Program-made: the position numbers and the translations under genes
Source of the DNA: Basidiobolus heterosporus B8920
Lineage: Eukaryota > Basidiobolomycota > Basidiobolomycetes > Basidiobolales > Basidiobolaceae
Assembly: GCA_000697455.1 (NCBI GenBank)
Contig: JNET01035261.1
Span: 1 to 13,652 of the forward strand
Reading direction: 5' to 3'
DNA length: 13,652 nucleotides
Part shown: in pieces, positions 1 through 7,511 of the stretch
How the letters are laid out: each line of letters begins with the position of its first letter
How positions within the stretch are numbered: position 1 is the first letter of the stretch
Notes under the pieces: model-generated
Seen by the model: the letters and a program-made list of their open reading frames with translations, nothing else
What the model was told of the DNA's origin: nothing
Databases searched by the model: none

Positions 1-25
1 TACCCGATTCTACCCGATTCTACCC
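1..25. repeat. 10-bp tandem repeat at the window edge
   Basis: TACCCGATTC occurs twice in perfect tandem (1-10, 11-20), followed by a partial third copy TACCC (21-25). It lies past the 3' end of the myosin light chain gene. The array touches the window edge, so its true length is unknown. It may be a small minisatellite; two and a half copies do not allow more. Confidence 0.6.
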
Positions 26-50
26 TCTGGTCTATTTACGAATAAACCAA

Positions 51-71
51 TTTATTGAATGATTATTTACA
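51..71 (-). terminator. 3'-end (polyadenylation) signals of the myosin light chain gene
   Basis: On the minus strand, TGTAAATA (64-71) is followed by AATAAA (51-56), 47-69 nt past the stop codon. AATAAA is the classical cleavage/polyadenylation hexamer. An upstream UGUA-type element is a known enhancer site for cleavage factor I in animals; a Puf-type RNA-binding protein could also read UGUAAAUA. The same arrangement recurs at the right end of the window. Confidence 0.6.
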
Positions 72-117
72 TCAGCTTGTTTCTAACAATCCCAATGTGT
101 CATGACAGACGGTGATT

Positions 118-830
118 CTATTCTCCATGCTTCAAGAGACGAACGAATTCTCGATAGTTGAAGTTATTGTTATGATCAATGAATGGGCCCTTGTACATGA
201 TATCAACCTAAGAAACGTGAATGGTTATTTTCGGAGGGATTCCATGGTTTTTTATATTGTATTCAAACCCAGTTTACCTCTTCGTCAGTGAAGCGATCCC
301 CTATGGAAGTAAGGAATTCCCGAAGGTCATCAGCATTGAGATATCCAGTGCGTTTGTCATCAAAGCATTCGAACGCCATCAATATGTCGTGCTCAGGATC
401 CGTCCCACTAAGTTTCTCTCCCATCAAAGTAAGGAACATGGTGAAGTTGATACTTCCTGGTGCCTCATTAATCATGTTTTCAATATCCTGATCGGTGTGA
501 GTTTGTCCTGGTGATATGAAAGTAATTTTATCAGTGTAAGAGTTTAGCTCTGTGACTGGTCTCACTGGGAATGCGAGGAATCAAGTACCTAGGTGAAATA
601 GCATATCTTTTAGGTCTTCTTTGTCTATAAAACCGTCCGAGTCATGGTCAATCATTGAGAAAGCCTCTTTAAACTCGGCTATTTGCTTTTGGTCAAAGAT
701 GGCAAATACATTGGAGTTCTGACGAACTGCTCTCTTCTTCTTCTTCATTATTCTAGCCGACTATAGTAGAAAAGTATCTTCAGTGGACGAGAGTTTACCG
801 AGACAAAGTTAGCTTAGAAAAACCTACCAT
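118..830 (-). CDS. rlc1: Myosin II regulatory light chain (EF-hand protein)
   Basis: Modelled exons on the minus strand: 828-830 (start codon only), 589-760, 278-507 and 118-207, giving 164 residues; introns are 67, 81 and 70 nt, all GT-AG. The product would bind the IQ region of the myosin II heavy chain and control contractile-ring motor activity. The first EF-hand loop (residues 39-50, [12 protein letters not shown]) is intact and ends in Asp, as in other regulatory light chains. Later EF hands are degenerate, also typical. [23 protein letters not shown] and the C-terminal LLKHGE closely match the family. The basic N-terminus [17 protein letters not shown] carries a Ser (residue 17) at the position of the animal kinase site Ser19. 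If the first intron is instead in the 5' UTR, translation would start at 748 and lose five residues. Family assignment is very secure; the first exon is inferred. Confidence 0.95.
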
Positions 831-1527
831 GATGGTGGAAGTGGTGAGGGTGGGAGGTGAAAGGACTTCTTGATTAAGCTACGGAATACTACCCAAGATA
901 CATTCAATAAATCCACCAAATTATTATTGTTTACATCAAGTTGATTGATGGTACGTTGACTAAAAAAGACATAATAAAGCGATTTATTTAGTTACGGTTA
1001 GAATTTTCCCAATAACAAATAGGGTGATATAAATATATATTCAAAATCAATCAAATATGTTCTTATCAGGCGGACTAGGGATCTCACGCAATCAATATAT
1101 CACACAAGCCTTGTAGCGTAATGAGAACCTTCAAGTTGAAGAAATAATGGCATTGACGAGGTCCGAAGGTTCATAATATCTGCATGGGTGGTCCATCGAT
1201 GGAGCATTAGGCCCCAGATAATAGCCACAAATGTCGTTGGAAGTGAGCTTCGCCAAATTTAGGCTTCGTCTACGAAAGAAAGTGTGCGTCGATAATCAAA
1301 TACGATGTAGAGAATCAGGGTAGATTGGATAGGGTGTAGAGAGGTAGAGATCAAGCCAAGAGGATCAGAAAGGTGCTACTTTAACGAGACAGAAAAAGAA
1401 CTGAACGAGTTTATTCCACATTATACAAAGAAAAGAAATTAGAACTTTATCCACGATAACTATGAACCCAGTTGAGGTTCCCAGAAGGGTTAGAACTCTA
1501 GGAGTTGGTCGTTGGCTTATAGTTACT
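831..1527. other. Intergenic: light-chain promoter and kinase 3' UTR
   Basis: No convincing gene is visible in either strand. The part near 1410 holds the kinase 3' end; the part next to 831 must contain the light-chain promoter, though I see no clear TATA box. CATTCAATAAAT at 901-912 recurs inverted at 50-61, so the pair flanks the light-chain gene. A TTGTTTACATCA stretch near 929 resembles ATTTACATCA at 65-74. Confidence 0.5.
1410..1415 (-). terminator. Polyadenylation hexamer of the casein kinase gene
   Basis: AATAAA on the minus strand, 176 nt downstream of the kinase stop codon and preceded by T-rich sequence. It is the nearest perfect hexamer after that stop, so it is the likely 3'-end signal. 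Confidence 0.5.
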
Positions 1528-1534
1528 TCAGAGT

Positions 1535-1594
1535 CTACAAGTGGTTGCGAGAATAAGACGAGATACAGGAGGAATTCGCTTGGCAATTACTTAC
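1535..1594 (-). other. Possible optional terminal intron overlapping the kinase stop codon
   Basis: The minus strand reads GC|GTAAGT at the end of the kinase reading frame, and the TAA stop (1591-1593) lies within that donor. A TTGTAG acceptor exactly 60 nt on would give a typical-size intron for this locus. Splicing would replace the ending SDRA-stop with SDRAL-stop (new stop 1528-1530). Nothing in the DNA says whether it is spliced. Confidence 0.4.
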
Positions 1595-3286
1595 GCCCGG
1601 TCGCTAGCTCCAGGAATGTTGAGCTTGCCTCTAGTGTCCGATTCCTCACCGTTGATAACTTTACGACGATGTCCAGTTGGAATTCGCATGGACGAATTGC
1701 CCCCAGCGATACCTGGGGAGACGCCTGCATTTCTAGAAGCAGATGATGGATTTGCCGGGCTTAAGCGCGAGCTACGACGGAAGCTACTCCCCTCAGGTGC
1801 TTGACTAACACGAGTGGAGCTCATTTGACGATCCTCGCCACGCTAACAAATCCACGTAAGTAATGTGTAAGGGATAAGCCAGTTTAAATTCATAAAACTT
1901 ACGATGTTCTGAGATGCAGAAGCACCAGCTTCTCCACCGTGGATGCGGCCTTCAGTGGGCTGTGACTTGGACTTCTTCTCCTATAATTCAGTTAAAATCA
2001 ACACTTACAAGTCGCCGTTGTGTGAAATCCAACTTGCCTTCTCCAGAATAGTCCAATCAAAAGCGTAGTCATACTGGAATCCCTCACGAACAAACAGATC
2101 ACGGAAGAGCTTTCTCAAGTAGCTGTAGTCCGGCTTATCATCAAAGCGAAGGCTACGGGTGTAATTCAAATAAATCGAGAATTCGTTCGGAAAGTTTCGG
2201 CAAAGAAGTTCCGTGGGGGTGGTCATTTTCTTCTCCATGATTCTGTCGTATTTTTGCTTTTTAGTAGCTGCTTTGAGTCCTTGCCACGGAAGAGATCCAC
2301 GAAGGAAGTACATCATAACGTATCCGAGAGACTCTAAATCATCGCGTCTGGATTGTTCTGAAAGGGGATATTAGATCAGATTCATCCAACAATCATTACT
2401 GCGGAAACGAAAACCAACCTACGCCAAGATGAGTATTGATACTAGCATAACGGGCAGTACCCGTCAGATTCTTGTTCTCTCTGTAAGGTATGTGAAGATG
2501 AGTTCTAGGATCGCGGTATTTCTTGGCCAAGCCAAAATCAATGACATTCACGTGGTTGGCCCATTTTCCAATTCCCATCAAGAAATTGTCGGGCTTGATA
2601 TCTCGATGAATGAAGTTTTTGGAGTGAATATATTCGATACGAGAGATCTAGTGAGAGAACTAAGGTTAGTTATGTTGTTGAGTAGAAACGACTCTTCACA
2701 TCTTGACAAAGGGGTTTACCAGTTGGTCCACCAAAAGTAATACAGTTTTAAGTGAGAATTTCCGTGAGCAAAAATTAAACAAATCTTCCAGGGATGGTCC
2801 GAGCAGGTCAATGACCATACAGTTATAGTCCATTTCAATTCCGAAATAGCGTACGAAAGGAATGCCTACACCGCCGGCCAACGATTTGTATACCTTAGCC
2901 TCATACTCGAGCTGTGGATGACGGGCTTTGACTGACTCAAGTTTGATGGCTACTTCTTCACCACTAACAATATTGGTTCCTAAATAAGTACAAGATGTTC
3001 ACTTCGTTAGAAAACTTTGGTTTAATACATATGATAATTGTATCCTCGTGAGTAAAAAACGAAAAAGAAAACAAGGGGGTGAATAAAGTAAAGCGTTTCT
3101 GACTGAAAGTTGTCTTGAAAAGAGAGAATGGATAAAAGAAATCACAACTCAATGCTGATGCCTTGACCAGACATGAAATATACTACAGATTGAAAACAAC
3201 ACAAACTTACCAAGATAGATTTCCCCAAAAGAGCCTGACCCAATCTTCCTACCGAGCCTATATTTGTTGCCAACTCTGAAATCCAT
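1591..3286 (-). CDS. hhp1: Casein kinase 1, delta/epsilon (Hrr25/Hhp1) type
   Basis: Exons on the minus strand: 3211-3286, 2720-2979, 2419-2647, 2038-2357, 1903-1980 and 1591-1842, giving 404 residues. This is a Ser/Thr kinase with phosphate-primed substrate preference; family roles include DNA damage response, meiosis, vesicle traffic and autophagy. Visible hallmarks are the glycine loop GSGSFG (16-21), Lys38 in [12 protein letters not shown] with catalytic Asp128, DFG at 149-151, and [16 protein letters not shown], which replaces the usual APE motif in CK1. These numbers equal those of human CK1 delta, so there are no gaps up to there. The kinase domain ends near residue 295; the tail (296-404) is Ser- and Arg-rich, like the autophosphorylated tails of relatives. 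There is no C-terminal Cys pair, so it is not the membrane-anchored Yck type. The fourth intron is GC-AG, the first is unusually long (231 nt), and the stop codon overlaps a splice donor. Confidence 0.97.
1981..2037 (-). other. GC-AG intron in the casein kinase gene
   Basis: A donor AAG|GCAAGT and acceptor TTATAG bound a 57-nt intron of phase 0. It joins FDWTILEK to [11 protein letters not shown] in frame with the downstream tail exons. The only GT donor nearby (GTAAGT beginning at 2008) would give a 28-nt intron, shorter than any other here, and would shift the tail into a frame that stops at a TAA two codons past HLRT. The GC donor has the strong AG|GCAAGT context typical of this minor class. 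Confidence 0.8.
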
Positions 3287-3613
3287 ATTTTATTAGGAAT
3301 TAAATAGAGAGATCTTTCAGCCAGGTCAGTAATAAATGTTAGAAATCTATCCAAGACTAAGGACTAGAAGGAAGAGGATAGGGACAGCAGCTATGCTAGA
3401 AGTGAAATGGCTTCGTAGTGTATATGTAGCAAGGTTCCAAAGTGTGAACCCAAAAAAGAAGAGCTTATTAAAAATTAGGATGAAAGCAGACAAGGTTGCA
3501 CAAAATACCTAGGGGTGTTGTTGAAAATAAGGATTAAAAATTCAGGATAGTAACTTTTCCATTTGGGATTATTTTCACTAGGGGCTAAATGTAGTTGGTA
3601 GCCTGGTAGCCAT

Positions 3614-3626
3614 GCTTAGGGTTAGG
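3614..3626 (+). promoter_or_regulatory. Telomere-like TTAGGG motif, left arm
   Basis: GCTTAGGGTTAGG is the perfect reverse complement of 3882-3894. Double TTAGGG motifs of this sort are binding sites for Myb-type factors such as Tbf1 and Teb1 in promoters of some fungi. Its place in a divergent promoter suggests such a use; binding is inferred only. Confidence 0.45.
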
Positions 3627-3881
3627 CTGCGAGTTAAAATAAGAGATGAATTACCATGGATTTTTTAAAATTGCTTGAATTCCTACCAATCATCATCCGC
3701 AGCGTGCCCATCATCTAGGAGTATGGTAATTAATGGATGCTCTGATGTAATGGGTATGTACGGCATAATGTAATAAATCTCATATATTTTGAGTAACATT
3801 CGAGATCTGAGATTTGTTGCAGTCGCTTGGTGTGTTGGTGTGTTGGTACATCCACGAAGCATCAGCACAGGCAAAAGGTGC

Positions 3882-3894
3882 CCTAACCCTAAGC
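3882..3894 (-). promoter_or_regulatory. Telomere-like TTAGGG motif, right arm
   Basis: CCTAACCCTAAGC lies 20 bp upstream of the TATA-like stretch TATATATAAAG (3915-3925), in inverted orientation to the copy at 3614-3626. Motif followed by TATA box fits a core promoter reading rightwards to the TMEM42-like gene. Confidence 0.45.
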
Positions 3895-3914
3895 CTCACA
3901 ACTGGTGATATCAC

Positions 3915-3925
3915 TATATATAAAG
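3915..3925 (+). promoter_or_regulatory. TATA-like element of the TMEM42-like gene
   Basis: TATATATAAAG is a good TATA match. It would place transcription start near 3945-3955 and leave a 5' leader of about 270 nt before the ATG at 4220, or a shorter one if the possible leader intron (from 3990) is removed. Confidence 0.4.
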
Positions 3926-4219
3926 TACATCGTAGCTGAGTGCATTCAATTCAAATACCCTAAGACAAGCTCTCCAAATTACCCCTTTTGTGAGTGCATG
4001 TTAACTTGCTAATCATTGTTTCGTTTGAAGTAACCACTGCACTGCATTATGTGCGTATGTGGTGCGGATGTTGTGCGGATATAAATCCAAATATTTCACA
4101 TAAATCAGCATTTGCTCTATCAGTACACAGCTTAGTATTGGTGATCAATTATTGTTCCATCGTTATATTACATTAGCCATGAAATTTATCCAGTCCTGTT
4201 CAGCTCCTTAACTATAATC

Positions 4220-4822
4220 ATGGCTGTCAGTTCTAACTTCTTAGCGGTAACTGCTGGCTTGTTTGCCGCCTTAGCTTCTCTTTTTGCAAAACTTACCGTG
4301 GATGCACGGACCATAGTACTTGCCGAGAGTCTTTACCGTGTACTTTGTCAGAGTTTCGGTTTTGAAGATTCAAGTTATTTGGGCCAGGAGGAAGATAATT
4401 TTGTATGTTACTTTACCTCAAGTTATTTACTACGAGACGCCCATTCTATGTGATCACCTCTTCTTTCTTAACTTTCTTCGAATCTTTTAGGTATTTTTGA
4501 TTATTCGTGGCGCATGCCTTGGTGGTATATTCTTATGCAATGCCCTGATGTGGACAACCTTTACAAAAGCTCTCAACTCTTCCAAATCTTCCGTTCAAGT
4601 CACCGTTCTCAACAGTGTTACCAATTTTTGCACCACCGTAAGTTTTGTGTATATATTGATTAACTTCCTGCAGATTAACTTTATATGAAGGCTTTTTGTG
4701 GCCGTGTAGTGTTTGGTGAGCCTTTGAGCTTGAGGTGGTGGTATGGTGCAAGTTTGATTGCTGCTGGCTCTATTCTTATGAACCATCAAGAAACTGAACA
4801 GCCCAAGAAGAAGGCGGAGTAA
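4220..4822 (+). CDS. TMEM42: TMEM42-like multi-spanning membrane protein (EamA/drug-metabolite transporter fold)
   Basis: Exons 4220-4402, 4491-4637 and 4691-4822 give 153 residues; both introns (88 and 53 nt) are GT-AG and phase 0. Hydrophobic segments lie near residues 6-24, 62-82, 93-113 and 120-140, so four spans like human TMEM42 (about 159 residues). NALMWTTFTKAL matches the human NSLMWTFFSRGL region; VFGEPLSLRWWYGASLIAAG matches the GE...WWGG last span. The family resembles one half of a drug/metabolite transporter and has no well-established substrate. The protein ends in KKAE, the form of a dilysine ER-retrieval signal. In the second intron an earlier CAG (4671-4673) would lead straight to a stop, so the GAAG acceptor at 4690 is used in this model. 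AATAAA signals follow at 5064 and 5124. Confidence 0.85.
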
Positions 4823-5334
4823 AGCGATGTGCGTTGTAGATCTTCTCTTTTTGCAGGTATTCCCCTTGTATAGGTCGAGCACCAGTTTACGCGAATTCAC
4901 GCACCGATGAACATATTTATTCGAGGTTTATTTGTGCTGTCATTGAAACATTCAAAACTAGTTGTTTATTCGAATTGTATGTGCGTTTCAAACATTACAT
5001 ATTTTGCAGTTTCATTGTTGTATTCACTCGCCTTTGTTCTCCATGAGGTCATTACACGCTTTGAATAAACATCTGTTGAAAATCGAGTAAATGAATGTAG
5101 TAGGATGGATATATTCAAAAAGCAATAAAATCTTGTCACTAATATCAGCAAGCTTGGGATGCAGACTAGATTGACATTAGGGTAGACGATAAGAATTCCA
5201 GTAACTTTGTGACATACTGGGCTCTAGGTTTGTAATAGGATCGTCAAAATCCGAGTATGTATCCAGATAAGGCGTATTGTTTATATTAGAGTATATATCT
5301 TGTTCTATGTAGATGCAATGTCTTAATTAACCAA
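4823..5334. other. Convergent intergenic region with plus-strand polyadenylation signals
   Basis: This is 512 bp between two converging stops with no gene visible. Plus-strand AATAAA hexamers at 5064-5069 and 5124-5129, each preceded by TGTA motifs, are candidate 3' ends for the TMEM42-like gene. No perfect AATAAA is seen for the minus-strand gene arriving from the right. Confidence 0.5.
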
Positions 5335-7240
5335 CTACTTTTCTACCTTAGATATACTGACTGTACCTTCGTTGAGTTCTTCTTGTATCTCGCTACCTAT
5401 TTGGTTATCGCTGATCAATACACAGATTATAGTAAGATTTCAAATATGAATTGCCTTACCTTCATATTTAATGTTCTGTAACTGCTCCTCGTCGTCAAAA
5501 CTAGCCGTCTCTTTATTCCTACCAAATAAAGTGTCAGATTCCGAAAATTTTGCCTCTAAAAATGAACTCACTCTCCCTCCCACATATCAGGACCGCTAGA
5601 GATCTCAGCCAAGAGGACGTCTAGCTTCTCAGACTCTCCGTGGGCAGATCGCTTGATAGGGGAAAGTATTTCACCATGATCGCATTCTTCCATTAAAAGC
5701 AAAAGTGAGGGAGATAGATCACTGCCATCACTTTTGTTTGATTTAAAATCCATTGCCTGAACTGTTTCCTGTATGTTTTTACACTGTTATTGTATAGATA
5801 TAGACTTGTATCAAGGCCTCTGAGCTGACCTTTGAATCTATAATTTGAGTAAGTAATAACTTAGTGGTACTATTCTGAGAGGGGATTCATTAGAAATACT
5901 ACTAACCTGCTTTTTCTTTGTTGGTGAGACAGTGACCGGTTTCTGAGTTCCATTTTGATACTAGTTTGTCATCTATTTGAAGTATCATGACAGAATCAAC
6001 ACCTCTTCCCTTTTCAGTATTCAGTTTCTTGGGTTGGCTATCGGGTACAATCTCGTCGTTTTTTACAGTCTTAGGCATCGATCGTTGACTATTGGAGGGC
6101 GTGATCTTTGTTTTTAAAGATTTAGATGTGGTTGTGGTGGATGATTCTTCTCTTGTATCGTTTTCTGGCACATCACGGATTATTTCGGTTGAGCTGGATT
6201 CTCCGTCTTGACTAGGTAGCTTGCTTTTCCATGGCATATTTTTAGGAGGTATTTTGGAAGCCTCTGTCGATATGGAAGGTTGCTGTTCGTCTAGAAACCT
6301 TTTTTCTGAAAATGCTAATCGAGACACTAAAGAATAATTGATATAATGTGCCTGCAACATATAAAGTAACAGGATTACCACCAGTCTTTATCTTCTTTGA
6401 TGCCTTCCCTTTGTTAAAAATCCCTAAACTGTTTTCGCGTAGAGGAGCGCATTGCAACTAATAGTGAAGCTTAACTTTATATTTTATGTTCAGCAAACAA
6501 AGTAAAAAAACCTGGCTTACCGTCACTCTCTCTTTAGTAACCTTATCGGAAGAATATCGCTGTATCGAAGTTAGATTATTAAATAAACAAAGTCCGTCAT
6601 TTCTAGATAACCTTAAATATGCCATTAGCTAGCTGAGTATTGCCAGATTTCTCATTTTGGCGAGTATTCTTATATTTGACAGGTTCCTTGCCTACGTGAT
6701 TGGAGTAGGCTTATTAGTAAACTTGAAATTAGTATGATTTAGGGATTGCACCTTTCTGCCTGTGGCTTTTGGATCTCTTGTGAGGTTCGTGATTCTTTCC
6801 CTGGAGGTTTTGCTTGCGTTCGGTTGTAGATTCAACTATTTGTGGCCAAAGATTAGATATAACCCCACTGTATAGAATCTTGGCAGAGATCAACCTTGAG
6901 TTATATTATGACCATCGCCCTTATCTCTTTGCTTGTGGTGCCTCTTTTTCCTGGTGTAATTCATCAATAATACCATGTAGACAATATACTCAAGACATTC
7001 CTACCTGGAAGAACTTATGAAGACTGAACCCTGCTTTGTTTTTAGACTGTTGACTAAATTTCGTCTTTTGGGGCTGATTGGAGGAAGCGGCTCTTCAATG
7101 TAGTCGTCCTCTCTTGAGTGACCAGCTTGGTATCTTTTAGCAAGCTTTGATTGTTGCTGAACCCATTCCTGGATGAACTCTTGCTTGTAGTCAACATTGC
7201 TAGAACTGGTGAGAAGTTGGGAGGGCTCTTGTGTGTTCAT
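5335..7240 (-). CDS. Unrecognised 439-residue charged, Ser/Lys-rich protein, 11 exons
   Basis: I do not recognise this protein. Modelled exons, minus strand: 7005-7240, 6895-6950, 6752-6835, 6612-6691, 6521-6559, 6379-6457, 5907-6326, 5830-5837, 5572-5768, 5460-5518 and 5335-5396; introns are 52-69 nt and every junction keeps frame. The N-terminus (MNTQEPSQLLTSSS) is followed by a Gln/Lys-rich helix-like stretch (VDYKQEFIQEWVQQQSKLAK), then basic segments (KKRHHKQRDKGDGHN and HKRSKSHRQKGK) that could be nuclear localisation signals. The most family-like part is near residues 172-203, ENSLGIFNKGKASKKIKTG then VSRLAFSEKRFLDE. The rest is Ser/Thr/Lys/Glu-rich and probably disordered. SP-type sites (PISPKRR, ILSPIKR) could be targets of proline-directed kinases. 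No membrane span or catalytic motif is visible. Exon 8 is only 8 nt, and the last acceptor has an alternative CAG at 5409 that would end the protein as KYEAITK. That this is a gene is fairly sure; individual junctions less so. Confidence 0.72.
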
Positions 7241-7511
7241 GACAAGAAGTGATACTCAGAAGATGCTTTATTGTATTGTTTTAAAGGGATTGTTTTGGGA
7301 GCTGTGGGTATGCAAAGTTGACAAGCTGCTATGCATCAGGTTTATGTAGAGGCCAGGGTATGATTTAATCGTAGTAAATATGCTAAAGAGCATTTATAGT
7401 GGATCCAGTTTCAGAGCGCCTGAATGATAACAATCACTTATAAAGAAATGGTGTATTGCAACGAATTGAATGCCTAGCTAATTCTCGAGATTACTTGCAT
7501 ACCACCATTGG
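7241..7511. other. Spacer between two minus-strand genes
   Basis: 271 bp hold the 3' end of the Stc1-domain gene and the promoter of the orphan gene. I see no hexamer AATAAA or convincing TATA box. Confidence 0.4.

Larger units (their letters stand above)
3287..4219. other. Divergent intergenic region between casein kinase and the TMEM42-like gene
   Basis: No gene is supported. The region contains an inverted pair of TTAGGG-like motifs (3614-3626 and 3882-3894), a TATA-like stretch (3915-3925), a short tandem GGTGTGTT repeat near 3829-3846, and a possible 5' UTR intron of the plus-strand gene with donor GTGAGT at 3990 and acceptor near 4193 or 4203. A 60-codon plus-strand reading frame at 3994-4176 has no family features and probably falls in the 5' UTR or that intron. 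Confidence 0.5.

Noticed and set aside
1365-1586. Minus-strand frame of 73 codons downstream of the casein kinase stop
   Set aside because: It lies in the kinase 3' UTR, overlapping the possible terminal intron and the polyadenylation signal, and has no protein features beyond hydrophobic low complexity.
1981-2008. 28-nt GT-AG intron in the casein kinase gene
   Set aside because: Too short for splicing in this gene set and gives the wrong frame for the tail; the 57-nt GC-AG intron fits size and frame.
3614-3894. Miniature inverted-repeat transposon with 13-bp ends
   Set aside because: Similarity ends sharply after the 13 bp, there is no clear target-site duplication, and the repeat itself is a telomere-type motif with a regulatory explanation.
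3614-3894. Nearby telomere
   Set aside because: There are only two TTAGGG units per site in opposite orientations, lying between intact housekeeping genes.
3994-4176. Plus-strand frame of 60 codons upstream of the TMEM42-like gene
   Set aside because: No recognisable motif, and it sits in the likely 5' leader or leader intron, directly after a GTGAGT donor. It is best treated as non-coding.
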